DNA of 64,000 bases, from assembly GCA_000014925.1 (NCBI GenBank), contig CP000475.1, forward strand, positions 62,001 to 126,000. The letters run 5' to 3'. The position numbers and the translations under genes were made by a program. This document shows positions 24,858 through 34,800 of this stretch, piece by piece. The notes beneath the pieces are model-generated. The model did no database searches. It worked only from the letters and a program-made list of their open reading frames with translations, and was not told the DNA's origin. Each line of letters begins with the position of its first letter. Position 1 is the stretch's first letter. Origin of the DNA: Paenarthrobacter aurescens TC1. Lineage in GTDB: Bacteria; Actinomycetota; Actinomycetes; Actinomycetales; Micrococcaceae.

Positions 24858-27800
24858 GTGGCAAGTTCGGGTTCGTACCAGTACCTCTATGAGCGTCTTG
24901 GCGACAAGCGCTTCCAGCAGTTGTGCGCAGCGCTAGTGCTTGACCGGTACCCGAACGTGTCGGTGTTTCCCGTCGGCGAGAAGGACGGTGGCCGGGACAT
25001 GGTCTCGGGAACCGGCGAGAACAGGACAATCCTTCAGGTCAAGTGGTCCGGCAACCGGGCCAAGAAGTCGGCCTCGTGGTTGAAGTCGGCAGTGAACGGC
25101 GAGGCCGCGAACATCAAGCGCCTCGTGGCTGAGGGCTGCAAGCAGTACGTGCTGATGACGAACGTCGAAGGCAGCGCGGCTCCGGGGAGCGGTACACGGG
25201 ACCAGATCGAGAAGGTTCTTGACGATTTGGGCAAGCAGTACGGCATCCCGATGTCGTGCGTGTGGGCGGCGGACCTAGACGCCTGGGTCACGAATTCGCC
25301 CTGGGAGATCAGGGCCACCTACTTGGAGATGCTGGCGGGCTCCGACCTGCTGCTCGCTCTGCTCGACGCCAAGTCGTTGGAAGAGCGCGAGAGGCGGGAA
25401 CGCGACATCCTCGTCACTTTCGTCGCCACCCACTGGGACCGTGACAAGAGGGTGAAGTTCCGTCAGGTCGACCTCGCTTCCGACCTACTCACCGATCTGT
25501 TCGTCGACGTCACCGCGCACAGGGCCCGCAGTCCGCGGAACACGACTCTGCCCAGCATCGATATCGGCGGGCTGGCTCATCACCTCCTGGATCCAGCGGC
25601 ACCGCCCCTTGCGCTAATCGAGGGAGTGCCGGGGCAGGGCAAGTCGACGATCGCTCAATACGTGTGCCAAGTGCACCGGGCCGGCTTCATCGGGCGCGAC
25701 CAGCTCGCCGACCGCAAGGAGTCGCTGCCAGCCGATGAGGCGGCGGAGCTCCGGGTCGCCATCCGTATCGACCTTGCCGACTATGCCGAGTGGATCGGTG
25801 GCCATGATCCCTACGCGAGCACCGACAGCGCGAAGAAGCCAAGGCAGCGCACCAAGATCGGCCTGGAACGGTTTCTGGTTGCTCACTTCGAGCACGCGGC
25901 ACCCGGGCATGAACTCGGCGTTGACGACGTCCGCGCGATCTTGGACAGGTTCCCCACTCAGGTCTTCCTCGACGGGCTCGATGAGGTCGCATCCGCGAGC
26001 CTGCGCGAAACGGTGGTCCGCGAGATCGACGAGTTCACGTCTAGGTGGGCTCAGGCACGGCCGGGGAACATGCGGATCGTCGTCACCACCCGTCCGAACG
26101 CATCCGGCCTGGCCGAACCTGCTCCGGACATCTTCGAACGACTGGTACTCCAGCCGCTCAGCGAGGCCACGAAGAAGAGGTACCTGCGCCGGTGGGCCGC
26201 GGCCCAGCACATCGATGGGTCGGACCGGCGCACCCTGGAGCGAGTCTTCGGCGAGCGTACGGCCGCCCCGCATGTCGCGCAGCTGGCCGCGAACCCGATG
26301 CAGCTGACGATCCTGCTGCACCTGATCCGGACCAAGGGCGAGTCCCTCCCCACCGCTCGCACGAGCCTCTACCGGTCATACATGGACCTGTTCCTGGAGC
26401 GAGAATCGACGAAGTCGAAGACGGTCCTGGACAACCGGCCAGATCTGGAGGAAGCCACCTCGTTTATCGGCTGGCTGATGCAGGCACTCACCGAGGTCGA
26501 CGCCTCGTCCACCCGGTTACCCGCGCAGCGGATCGTCCGTGAGATCAGGATGTACCTCGCCGGCGTCGAGAAGACAAACTCACCGGTCCAGGATTTGTTC
26601 GACGCGATGCGGGACCGGGTGTGGGTCCTGACCAGCAAGCAGTCCGGCACCTATGAGTTCGACGTGCAGTCGATCCGCGAGTTCTTCGCGGCGCGGTTCC
26701 TTTACGAGTTCGCCGAGGGTGACGAGCAGGGCTACGAGCCCGAGGCCGCGCTTGTCGAGCTGCTTCCGCGCGCGTACTGGGCGAACACGGCCCGGTTCCT
26801 GGGCGGTCACTTTCAGCGCCGCGAGGTTCCGAGCCTCGCCGAGGCGATCGAGGAGCGATTTAAGGACCTCACAGGGGCGCGGCAGCTGCGGACGACCGTG
26901 TGGAGCCTGTTGTGCGACGGGATCTTCACGGAGCGGACGGCAAGCCAGCGGCGTGTGGCCGAGTTGTTCGCCGATGACTTGTCTGTTCGTTTCCTCGCCC
27001 CTGAAGTCAGCGAAGGCGGCAGCCTGCCGGAGCTCCCGGCTGACTTTGGAGGTCGTGACCTCGCGGGCCGCCTTCGGGAAGCGATCACGCGGGATGTTGG
27101 CTACATGGACCTGTTCCTGGAGCGAGAATCGACGAAGTCGAAGACGGTCCTGGACAACCGGCCAGATCTGGAGGAAGCCACCTCGTTTATCGGCTGGCTG
27201 ATGCAGGCACTCACCGAGGTCGACGCCTCGTCCACCCGGTTACCCGCGCAGCGGATCGTCCGTGAGATCAGGATGTACCTCGCCGGCGTCGAGAAGACAA
27301 ACTCACCGGTCCAGGATTTGTTCGACGCGATGCGGGACCGGGTGTGGGTCCTGACCAGCAAGCAGTCCGGCACCTATGAGTTCGACGTGCAGTCGATCCG
27401 CGAGTTCTTCGCGGCGCGGTTCCTTTACGAGTTCGCCGAGGGTGACGAGCAGGGCTACGAGCCCGAGGCCGCGCTTGTCGAGCTGCTTCCGCGCGCGTAC
27501 TGGGCGAACACGGCCCGGTTCCTGGGCGGTCACTTTCAGCGCCGCGAGGTTCCGAGCCTCGCCGAGGCGATCGAGGAGCGATTTAAGGACCTCACAGGGG
27601 CGCGGCAGCTGCGGACGACCGTGTGGAGCCTGTTGTGCGACGGGATCTTCACGGAGCGGACGGCAAGCCAGCGGCGTGTGGCCGAGTTGTTCGCCGATGA
27701 CTTGTCTGTTCGTTTCCTCGCCCCTGAAGTCAGCGAAGGCGGCAGCCTGCCGGAGCTCCCGGCTGACTTTGGAGGTCGTGACCTCGCGGGCCGCCTTCGG

Positions 27801-29174
27801 GAAGCGATCACGCGGGATGTTGGCTCCCCGTTGACCAGGGCTCGGGCGACGGTCGCAGCCGCGGTCGGAGATCCTGGCGACTTCAACATCTGGTGGTCAT
27901 CCGAGGTGGGCAAGTCGGTCGGTACGGACCGGGAGGCCCAGTGGCTCGCGGTTGGTCGCCCGCTGGCTTCCGGACAGGGCCTTCCGCGGACCACAGTCGA
28001 GGCTCTGAGGCTGGACTCGGCCGCGGCTGCCCGCGGCGCGCTGGAGTCCGGCGTCTCGCCGGCCGACGGGACACACCAGGCCCAACGGCTGTTGGCGTGG
28101 ACCTTGGACGGCCACTGCTCTGACGTGGCGCCGAAGGGTACGAGCGAGGCCGCGGACCTGCTGCGCGTCGTGGCACCCCACGTGCTGTTAGCAATGGCGA
28201 GCGACCAGTCGGCGGCCGGGCCGCTCAATCTCGGCGGGCATCACGTCCCCGGAGTGAGCCAGAGCCATCGGACTGCGGCGTTGAAGCGGCTCGCTGAGCG
28301 TCACGGCAGCGACCTCGTGCAGTCGTCACTGCGGATCAAGAAGGGTGAGTCCGGCACGACCAGCCGGTGGGTGAACACGGCCCGAGCGCTCACTGATGTC
28401 TACGGCCGTCCGACGTGGCTGGCCACCGAGATCGCAGCCGTGGCAGCGGCACTCCCCGAGGCCAAGGTCCGGACTGGAGGCAACCGCACGAAGGACGCGC
28501 CTTGCTTCGGAAGCGACATGGACTACGGCCAGTGGCTGCCCGCGATCCGGGTGAACCGGGGCAGGCGCGGCTGGTGGACGGAGCAGCTCACCTGCTGCAC
28601 TGAGCCGCACGCCAAAGCGACATGGGTCATCGGCCTCCTTGTCGCGGGAGATGAAGCCGTGATTTCAGCGCTGTTGGACACGATCGCCCACTCCGCCAGA
28701 GACCTGCCAGCCGAGTACCTGGAGGCGTTAGTGGCGTCGAGCAGTCGAATCGCGGCGTCCGGGATCGCGCGGGCGGTCACGTTAACGAACATCCCCGACG
28801 AAACAGACCCCGTGGTCAGGCTCCTGCTCGCGCACTATGCGAAGGATCCCGCGCCGGTCCTCGGAGAGGACCCCGAGGTGATCCGGCGGATCGCTCGGTT
28901 CCCGGTCGGCGGCTGGCCCGCCGCCCGGCTTGCTGCCGACCTGACCGCGAGCGCGCCCACAGCGGAGAGCCTCGCCCTGGTCGAGGAGTTCGGCGTTGGC
29001 CCAACTGAGCCACTCGCCATCCATTTCGACCTTCCGAGGGACTCAGCCGAGCACGTCCTTGCCAATCCGGCCCGGTACACCACTCCATGGCTCGCTGCGG
29101 CGGACCGCTCCTTGTACAACGGTGTCTACGATCGGCCCTTGAAGACTCATGCCGACACCAATTGGGGTATTTGA
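24858..29174 (+). CDS. Nuclease-NACHT STAND ATPase with internal duplication (copy A)
   Basis: About 1438 aa. The N-terminal ~150 residues look like a restriction-endonuclease fold: LYERLGDKRFQQLC, then GGRD at about 43-46 and QVKW about 13 residues later, the D-x(n)-QxK form of the PD-(D/E)xK site. A NACHT NTPase follows with Walker A GVPGQGKST near 256, Walker B VFLDGLDEVA near 370 and sensor VVTTRPN. The helical HD2 region contains the FDVQSIREFFAARF motif. The C-terminal ~450 residues are an unrecognised helical sensor region. GTG 24858 has GAGAGG nine bases upstream; an ATG at 24849 is too close to it. Residues ~508-748 are repeated in tandem, so HD2 is doubled. Proteins of this build are anti-phage sensors that activate DNA cleavage. 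Confidence 0.8.
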   Translation: MASSGSYQYLYERLGDKRFQQLCAALVLDRYPNVSVFPVGEKDGGRDMVSGTGENRTILQVKWSGNRAKKSASWLKSAVNGEAANIKRLVAEGCKQYVLMTNVEGSAAPGSGTRDQIEKVLDDLGKQYGIPMSCVWAADLDAWVTNSPWEIRATYLEMLAGSDLLLALLDAKSLEERERRERDILVTFVATHWDRDKRVKFRQVDLASDLLTDLFVDVTAHRARSPRNTTLPSIDIGGLAHHLLDPAAPPLALIEGVPGQGKSTIAQYVCQVHRAGFIGRDQLADRKESLPADEAAELRVAIRIDLADYAEWIGGHDPYASTDSAKKPRQRTKIGLERFLVAHFEHAAPGHELGVDDVRAILDRFPTQVFLDGLDEVASASLRETVVREIDEFTSRWAQARPGNMRIVVTTRPNASGLAEPAPDIFERLVLQPLSEATKKRYLRRWAAAQHIDGSDRRTLERVFGERTAAPHVAQLAANPMQLTILLHLIRTKGESLPTARTSLYRSYMDLFLERESTKSKTVLDNRPDLEEATSFIGWLMQALTEVDASSTRLPAQRIVREIRMYLAGVEKTNSPVQDLFDAMRDRVWVLTSKQSGTYEFDVQSIREFFAARFLYEFAEGDEQGYEPEAALVELLPRAYWANTARFLGGHFQRREVPSLAEAIEERFKDLTGARQLRTTVWSLLCDGIFTERTASQRRVAELFADDLSVRFLAPEVSEGGSLPELPADFGGRDLAGRLREAITRDVGYMDLFLERESTKSKTVLDNRPDLEEATSFIGWLMQALTEVDASSTRLPAQRIVREIRMYLAGVEKTNSPVQDLFDAMRDRVWVLTSKQSGTYEFDVQSIREFFAARFLYEFAEGDEQGYEPEAALVELLPRAYWANTARFLGGHFQRREVPSLAEAIEERFKDLTGARQLRTTVWSLLCDGIFTERTASQRRVAELFADDLSVRFLAPEVSEGGSLPELPADFGGRDLAGRLREAITRDVGSPLTRARATVAAAVGDPGDFNIWWSSEVGKSVGTDREAQWLAVGRPLASGQGLPRTTVEALRLDSAAAARGALESGVSPADGTHQAQRLLAWTLDGHCSDVAPKGTSEAADLLRVVAPHVLLAMASDQSAAGPLNLGGHHVPGVSQSHRTAALKRLAERHGSDLVQSSLRIKKGESGTTSRWVNTARALTDVYGRPTWLATEIAAVAAALPEAKVRTGGNRTKDAPCFGSDMDYGQWLPAIRVNRGRRGWWTEQLTCCTEPHAKATWVIGLLVAGDEAVISALLDTIAHSARDLPAEYLEALVASSSRIAASGIARAVTLTNIPDETDPVVRLLLAHYAKDPAPVLGEDPEVIRRIARFPVGGWPAARLAADLTASAPTAESLALVEEFGVGPTEPLAIHFDLPRDSAEHVLANPARYTTPWLAAADRSLYNGVYDRPLKTHADTNWGI
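26379..27101. repeat. 723-bp tandem repeat, unit 1
   Basis: Begins at TACATGGACCTGTTCCTGG and ends GGGATGTTGGC. It is followed directly by unit 2 with the same sequence. 723 bp is exactly 241 codons, so the reading frame is preserved. The unit is present once in copy B. Confidence 0.95.
27102..27824. repeat. 723-bp tandem repeat, unit 2
   Basis: Second unit of the in-frame duplication inside the NACHT gene. The translated units are identical. The junction shows only about one base of homology, which argues for a recent illegitimate event or an assembly error rather than slippage at a long repeat. Confidence 0.95.
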
Positions 29175-29354
29175 GCCGCGTGTTCGGGCCCGCGCCGGAG
29201 TGACCAGTCGCTCCCTACAAGTCGCAGCGAGTGTCGAGGATGCAGCGAAGTTTCACGAGCCGCCCTCGGCGATCGAACTGCGCTGAGACGCTGGTGGGCG
29301 CGACCGGTGTGTGTCGGCGGGGGCTGCTACACCTTTCCCAGGAGGTGGGGGTCG

Positions 29355-30567
29355 ATGCCACTGTCAGGTCTAGTCGACGGGGAGCCGGTGGTGAGTTGCC
29401 TCCTCACCGAGGAGGAATGGGCGCAACTCAAGGACGATGTCCGGGCGAAGCGCCGTACGGCCACGATGCGCTGCGGGTGGAAGGGGCTGGCAAAGACCAG
29501 CAAGCTCGGCACCCAATACTTCGCACACGCCCCCGGGCGGCGATAGCTGCAGCGCCGGCGAGAGCGCACAGCACCTGCGCGCGAAGGCGGTCATTGTCGA
29601 GGCCATCACTCGAGCCGGTTGGACCGCCCAAACCGAGGTCCCAGGGGACTGGGTCGCGGACGTGATGGCGACCCGTGGGGACGTGCGCGTCGTGTTCGAG
29701 GTCCAGTGGTCCCGGCAGGACGTCGCTGAGTACCGACGTCGTCAGCATCGCTACCTTGATTCCGGCATTGCCGCGATCGCGTGGTTCGCCCGTCACATCG
29801 ACGACCTGCCCAGGGCCGACAGGCAGCTGCCGGTGTTCGGGCTCGACGTCGATGACGCGGGCGAGGCCACGGTCCTGGTCGGCATCGCGAGCATCCCGCT
29901 CGCCGAAGCGGTCGACCGTCTGCTGACCCGTCGGCTGCAGCACCGCGAGTACGTCGCGAACGGGCAGCCGGCCCTGGTGGTCGTCGGTGCCGGGATCATG
30001 GGCTGCTACCGCTGCCACAAGGAGTTCGGCATCTGGACCGCACGCCAGACCATCGTCGAAGGGCGGTGCGGCCGCAGGGAGATCCGGGACCAGCGGCCCC
30101 GAGTGTTCGCACAGCACCGGGCCGAAGAGCTGCCCGAGGTACGCGCGGCGGGCGAGCAGATGGCGCAGGAGCTGGGCGTGCCTCCGGGCCGAATCTTCCG
30201 CCGCTACACCCAGGCCGCCGGCAGGCACTACATGGCGTTCACGTGCCCGCATTGCAACGCCACCTGCGGCGACATGTTTGTCGCCGAGTTGTTCAACAGG
30301 AAGAACTCTGCCCGCAATGCTCAGATACACATCCCCGCGACGGTGGTGGTCCGTCCGCACTGGTGTCTGGCTGGCGACGAGGGGCTCTGCCCGATCCCTC
30401 CGGAGGCGGTGCTCGCCGAGTACGCACGGCTGTACGCGGCCGACCCGGAGCCGGCTCCAGCCCGGCAGTTGGCCACCGATAGCGGCGTCTCCACCATCGC
30501 CTCCGTCGGCACTGCCGCGGGCATCCCGCTCCATCAAGCCGTGGCTCGCATGTTCGGCAGGCACTGA
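29355..30567 (+). pseudogene. CoiA-like nuclease-family protein with +1 frameshift (copy A)
   Basis: The start ATG 29355 follows a strong AGGAGGTG. The first 63 codons end ...GTQYFAHAPGRR then TAG at 29544-29546. The continuation in the +1 frame reads GGDSCSAGESAQHLRAKAVI and runs to 30567. Together they match the CoiA architecture: a zinc/His-rich N-terminal finger, the ESAQHLRAK helix, then a nuclease-like core with DWVADVMA and VVFEVQWS (D...ExQ, as in CoiA/PD-(D/E)xK folds). A Cys-rich C-terminal zinc ribbon (CYRCHKEF, CPHCNATC) follows. The shift point is at GCC-CCC-GGG, a run of C and G. Both repeat copies carry the same shift. It may be a fixed mutation, a shared sequencing error or programmed frameshifting. 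It lies 180 bp downstream of the NACHT gene on the same strand. Confidence 0.6.
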
Positions 30568-30687
30568 GCGCGTCGAGCTCAGCGCCGGACCCGCACAACC
30601 CACTGGTGTTCCGGATTCGGGAGTCCGACCGCAGGATCGCAGGTAGCGTCCCGGCCAAGTCGAGTGCGCTCTGGGAGGAGAGGTCGG

Positions 30688-31560
30688 ATGGCGAGCGAGC
30701 GAGCCAAGGGGCACCCCGCCGCTGGCATCCCTCCAGGTCGGAACCGCCGGCGATACCGGGGCTCCCCACGGCCGCGCGACCTCTACAAGGACGGCCCCGA
30801 CGCGATCCCCGTACGACACGTCGCCAAGGTCGCTGCCCCCGAGAAGCCTGATCCATGGACTGCGCACGCCCGCGAGGCGGCGTTCCGGGTGACCGACTTC
30901 GAGGTCGACGCGGTGCGGGTCGAGGTTCTCGGCAGCACCGAGCCGCGACGAAAGCTCCTCGATATCCGCCTCGAGTACGTCGGCGCGATCGCGGACGCTC
31001 GGCCCTGGCTCTCTGTCGTCGCCCGCGGGCCGCGGCTGCTGGAGCGTCTCGCGGCCGCGCCGCTGCCCTGGGACAAAGTGCTCGCGGCGCCGTGGAGGCT
31101 TCCGCTGCGACCGGCCGCCGAGGCGGGCGCCCCGTGCGTCCTGGTCTGGCGTGATCCTGGGACGCCGATCGAGTGCGGGTTTCTGGCCGTGGAGATCGTG
31201 CGCGACGCTCTCGGTGTCGGCGACCCGGCGCGGGTGCGCGTGCGGCGCGACGAGGCCGACGGCCCGACCATCGTCGAGCGCACTCGCCTGGCCGGCGTTC
31301 GAGCCAAGCGGGAGTCGCGATACAAGCAGGTCCTCGCGAGCTGCTCCAAGTGCGGGCGCGACCTGCGCGATCCCGTCTATGCCGAGGTGGGGATCGGGCC
31401 CGAGTGCATCAAGTCCTACCCGGCTGAGCAGGTCCGGCTGCGGCGCCAGATCAACCGGACGCTAGGCGCTGGTCGACCAATCCACCTCAATGCCAAGCCT
31501 GGGGAGCGGTGGCTCTCGACCGTCGTTCGGCACTGGCAACTGGGGGCCGCGAGCGCCTGA
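30688..31560 (+). CDS. DUF6011-like zinc-ribbon protein (copy A)
   Basis: About 290 aa. The start ATG 30688 has GGGAGGAGAGG upstream. The N-terminal ~40 residues are basic and disordered. The middle has no recognised catalytic motif. The C-terminal third has CSKCGRDLRDPVYAEVGIG followed by PECI, the pattern of DUF6011 zinc ribbons (CxxCGRxLxxP...GxGPxC). It is 120 bp downstream of the CoiA-like gene on the same strand, so it may be the third gene of a NACHT/CoiA/ribbon cassette. Function unknown; nucleic-acid binding is a guess from the ribbon. Confidence 0.7.
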   Translation: MASERAKGHPAAGIPPGRNRRRYRGSPRPRDLYKDGPDAIPVRHVAKVAAPEKPDPWTAHAREAAFRVTDFEVDAVRVEVLGSTEPRRKLLDIRLEYVGAIADARPWLSVVARGPRLLERLAAAPLPWDKVLAAPWRLPLRPAAEAGAPCVLVWRDPGTPIECGFLAVEIVRDALGVGDPARVRVRRDEADGPTIVERTRLAGVRAKRESRYKQVLASCSKCGRDLRDPVYAEVGIGPECIKSYPAEQVRLRRQINRTLGAGRPIHLNAKPGERWLSTVVRHWQLGAASA

Positions 31561-31860
31561 TCGCTGTTCGCACAGACGTTCTGCATGTCCAAGCCAAGTC
31601 GGCGACGTCTTACTCGTGCGACCAATGTCGCGGATGTTCTTTGGCCAGACTTCGCGCTGGCCAGGATTGGCTGCATCTCGACTCGACGCGACGACGACGA
31701 CGGCTCGCTGAACGGCCGTGTTCATTGGCCGAGAGGCGCGGCGAAACGTCCGGACGCGCTTCAGATCGCTTCCTGACGAAGCTCATGGCCCTTGAATCGT
31801 GCCGATTTGGCGCTTGGGCGGCTGGGGTTTCGCTCAGAGCGATTCTGAGCGATGCAGGCG
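31561..31860. other. Intergenic region between convergent genes (copy A)
   Basis: 300 bp between the zinc-ribbon gene and the end of relaxase 2. A hairpin at 31831-31851 (CGCTCAGA/TCTGAGCG, 8 bp, 5-nt loop) lies 10 bp past the relaxase stop and may terminate it. No credible gene is seen in the rest. The same region is present at 48196-48495. Confidence 0.5.
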
Positions 31861-34800
31861 TCATCGTGCCGGGCCGCCCGGATCGGGCCCCGCGGAGGGC
31901 TGTCTCGTGGGGTCGGGGCGAGTGGTGGCGGCGCTGGTGGCGAGCCGCCGCTCGGCGGCGCGCCGACGCGACCCGGGATCGTTCCTCGCGGTTTGCTTGC
32001 GGACCTCGTCGTTGATCTCCTCGATGCGGGCCTGGGCGTACGCCGGACGGTTGCGGTCGCGGTCCATGCTCTCGGTGACGGTCTGGTGCTCGAGGATGCC
32101 GGGCGCGAGGTGAAGCTTGACGCGGAGTCGTTCGAAGCCGGTTAGCCAGTTCTCGGCGCCGCGGGAGCCGAGGATTCGGGCGGTCTGGTGGATGAGCTTC
32201 TGTCGGACGTCGGTGTCGGACCAGTGGCCTGCGGTGCGGAGTAGGTGGTCGATCATCGCGTCGCCGAGCGGGGATCGGTTCTCGATCGCTGCGGCGATCG
32301 CGTCGGCGCCCTGGGTCTCGAGGAGGTTGGCCGGGTCCAGTCCGTCGGGCAGGTCGAGATGCGTGGGGTCGAGGTCGGCGGCGGTGAGGTGCCAGAACGC
32401 CTTCTGCGCGGAATTCCAGCCGGCGGGGTCGGAGTCGGTGGCCACGGCGATGCGGTCGCGACCGTTGACGAGGTCGATGTGGGAGCGCAGGAGCTTGATT
32501 TGGTTGACGGTGAGCGCGGTTCCCATGGGGGCGATGCCGACGGCAGCGCCGTTGCTACCCAGGGTGATGGCGAGGGCGTCCATGGGGCCTTCGACGATGA
32601 CCGGGAGCGCCCCGCCGGCGAGGAGTTCGCGGGCTTCGGTGTACCCGAACAGCGCCTCGCCCTTGGTGAAGATGGGGGTGGTTCGGGTGTTGAGGTACTT
32701 CGGCCCGGCGTAGTCGTCGTCGGTCTTGGTGGGGTTGCGGCGGCCGACGAAGCCTAGGATCGCTTCTCCTGTGGGGTCGTGCGGATCGCGGATGGGCATG
32801 ACGAGGCGGTCGCGGAAGAAGTCGCGGTAGTAGCTTGTGCCGTCGTTGCGTTCCCGCTTGGAGATCAGGCCGGCCTGTTCGAGCTCGTCGAGCGTTGCGC
32901 CCTGGTCGGTGAGGTGGCGCAACAGGCTGCGACCGCCGCCGGGGGCGTACCCGACTGAGTAGGCGGGGTAATCCGTGAGGTCGGTCCCTAGGCGCTCGCG
33001 CAGGTAGCCCGGTGCCCACGACCGCGGGTAGCAGGATTCGAAGTAGGCCAGTGCCTGCTTGTTGAGCTCGTGGATCCGTTCGGCGGGGATCTGGTTCGGG
33101 TCTGGGAAGGCGTTCTCCGCCGTGGTTGGGCGGGCGTCCTGCTCCCAGGGCAGCGGGGTCGCGTAGGGGTCCTCGACGTACGGGTATGGGGTGGTCGGGT
33201 CGGCGTACGACGTCGGGTCGTACTCCTCGAAAGGCGGATCCCACTCGGCGGGCTCGGACGGGAGGCTGGCTCCGTCGTCGGGGATGGGGGAGTGGCTGAG
33301 GGCGACGTTCGTGTCGTCGGGCTGGTCGCGGTAGAACGCGGCCATGAACTCGTCGGCGTCCTCTGGCGGGAGCAGGTCCGGGTCCGGGGGTATGTCGGCG
33401 TCGCGGTACGGCGCGTTCTCGTCGAGAGGGGCGGGCGATGCGGTCGGCTGGTCGGTGAGCATGGCGATGCGCAGCACGAGCGCGTCGGCGACCTCAACAC
33501 CGGTGAGCGACCCGTCCTGGGGAACCCCGCCGAGCGCGCTGGAGAGGATCTCGCGAGGCGTCCAGCCGTGGTGCTGGCAGGCTTCGTCGACCGCGGCCAC
33601 GAGGGCGGGCCAGGCGGGCGCCTTCTGGAGATAGTCGGCCTTGGTGGCGCCGACGAGTTCGGTCAGCACGGTGCGCCAGGTGGGCTGGAGCAGGTCTGCG
33701 GAGTGCTGGTCGGCACCGAGCGCGGCGGGGCCGAGGTGAGGAACCAGGCGCCACCACAGGGCCGCGGCCTGGTGCTCATCAGGCAGGGGCCGTGCTGCCG
33801 CGGCGTCCGTGTCGAAGCCCTTCTGACCGCCGGGCAGGGAGGGGTCGGTGGCGAGTGCCTGCTTGATGTAATCGGTGACGGGCAGACCGGCGCGCTCGAG
33901 GCGTGCGAGCCGCTGGCACAGTGGGGTGATCCACGGGTCCGCGCGGACGGTCTCGGGCAGCACCTGGTACCAGGTGCGCTGGGAGAACGGGTAGCTCGGC
34001 CGGGCTTCGCGTACAGCCCGGTTGAGTTTCGCCTGGTAGGCGCCGGGCGCGCCGATGGTGCGGTCGCCGGTGGGGCGCAGGTCGTTGTCGTCGGTGCCGG
34101 CCACGGCTCGCCACACGGCGAGGTCGGCGCGTAGTTCGGTGTCCTCGTCCTCGAGGAAGGGTTGTGCCCAGGCCGGCGCGGTGGCGCCGGTCCAGTTGCG
34201 GGCGGCGTCGCGGACGGCGTCGATCTGTTCACGAACGAGCTGGTGGTAGGCGCCGGCGAATGGGCCCCAGTCGTGTGCGTCGGCGAGCCGGGCGGGGATG
34301 CCGGGCAGCCACGGCAGCGGCGCGTCGGTGGCCGGGGGCGTGTCGGGGTCGTGCGGTCTTGCCGCGTTGAGGTCGGCGACGAGATCGTCGATCCGGGCAT
34401 CGAGCACGGCGGCGGGGTCGCGCGCGTCGGCCAGCGACCCGACGCCGACGGCTGCGGTGAGCAGCTTTAGCGGGCTGTGGTCGTCGAGCGCGATGAGTGC
34501 GAGGTGGGAGCGCAGCGTGGGCCATGCGGGGGCTTCGGTGAGTCCGGTCAGGAGTGCTTCGGCGTGGGCGTCGATCTTGTCCATGCCGACCGGGCCGATG
34601 AGGTTCTCGGCTCCGGCGGTGACCGCGTCGTGGTAGCGGGCGGCCATGTCGCCGAGCAGCTGGTGGGGGTTGGTTTGGTCGCGCAGTGCAGTGGTCGCAG
34701 ACACCGGCGAGCCGTCGCGGCGCAGCATCTCGGTGATGCGGTCGAGTGCGGTCGGTGGGATCAGAGCCTCGGGCCGGATGAGGTTGTGCGGGTCGCCGTC

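Noticed and set aside
24604-24892. Two small plus-strand ORFs over the tRNA-like element (containing GAGSNRRPS and GRGRTADLP)
   Set aside because: These are the familiar false translations of tRNA-type sequence; there is no ribosome site, and they overlap the hairpin and tRNA-like element.
29428-30867. 479-aa minus-strand ORF opposite the CoiA-like gene
   Set aside because: Composition and codon pattern are those of the antisense frame of a GC-rich gene; there is no known motif, and the plus strand has Cys-ribbon and nuclease-like motifs.
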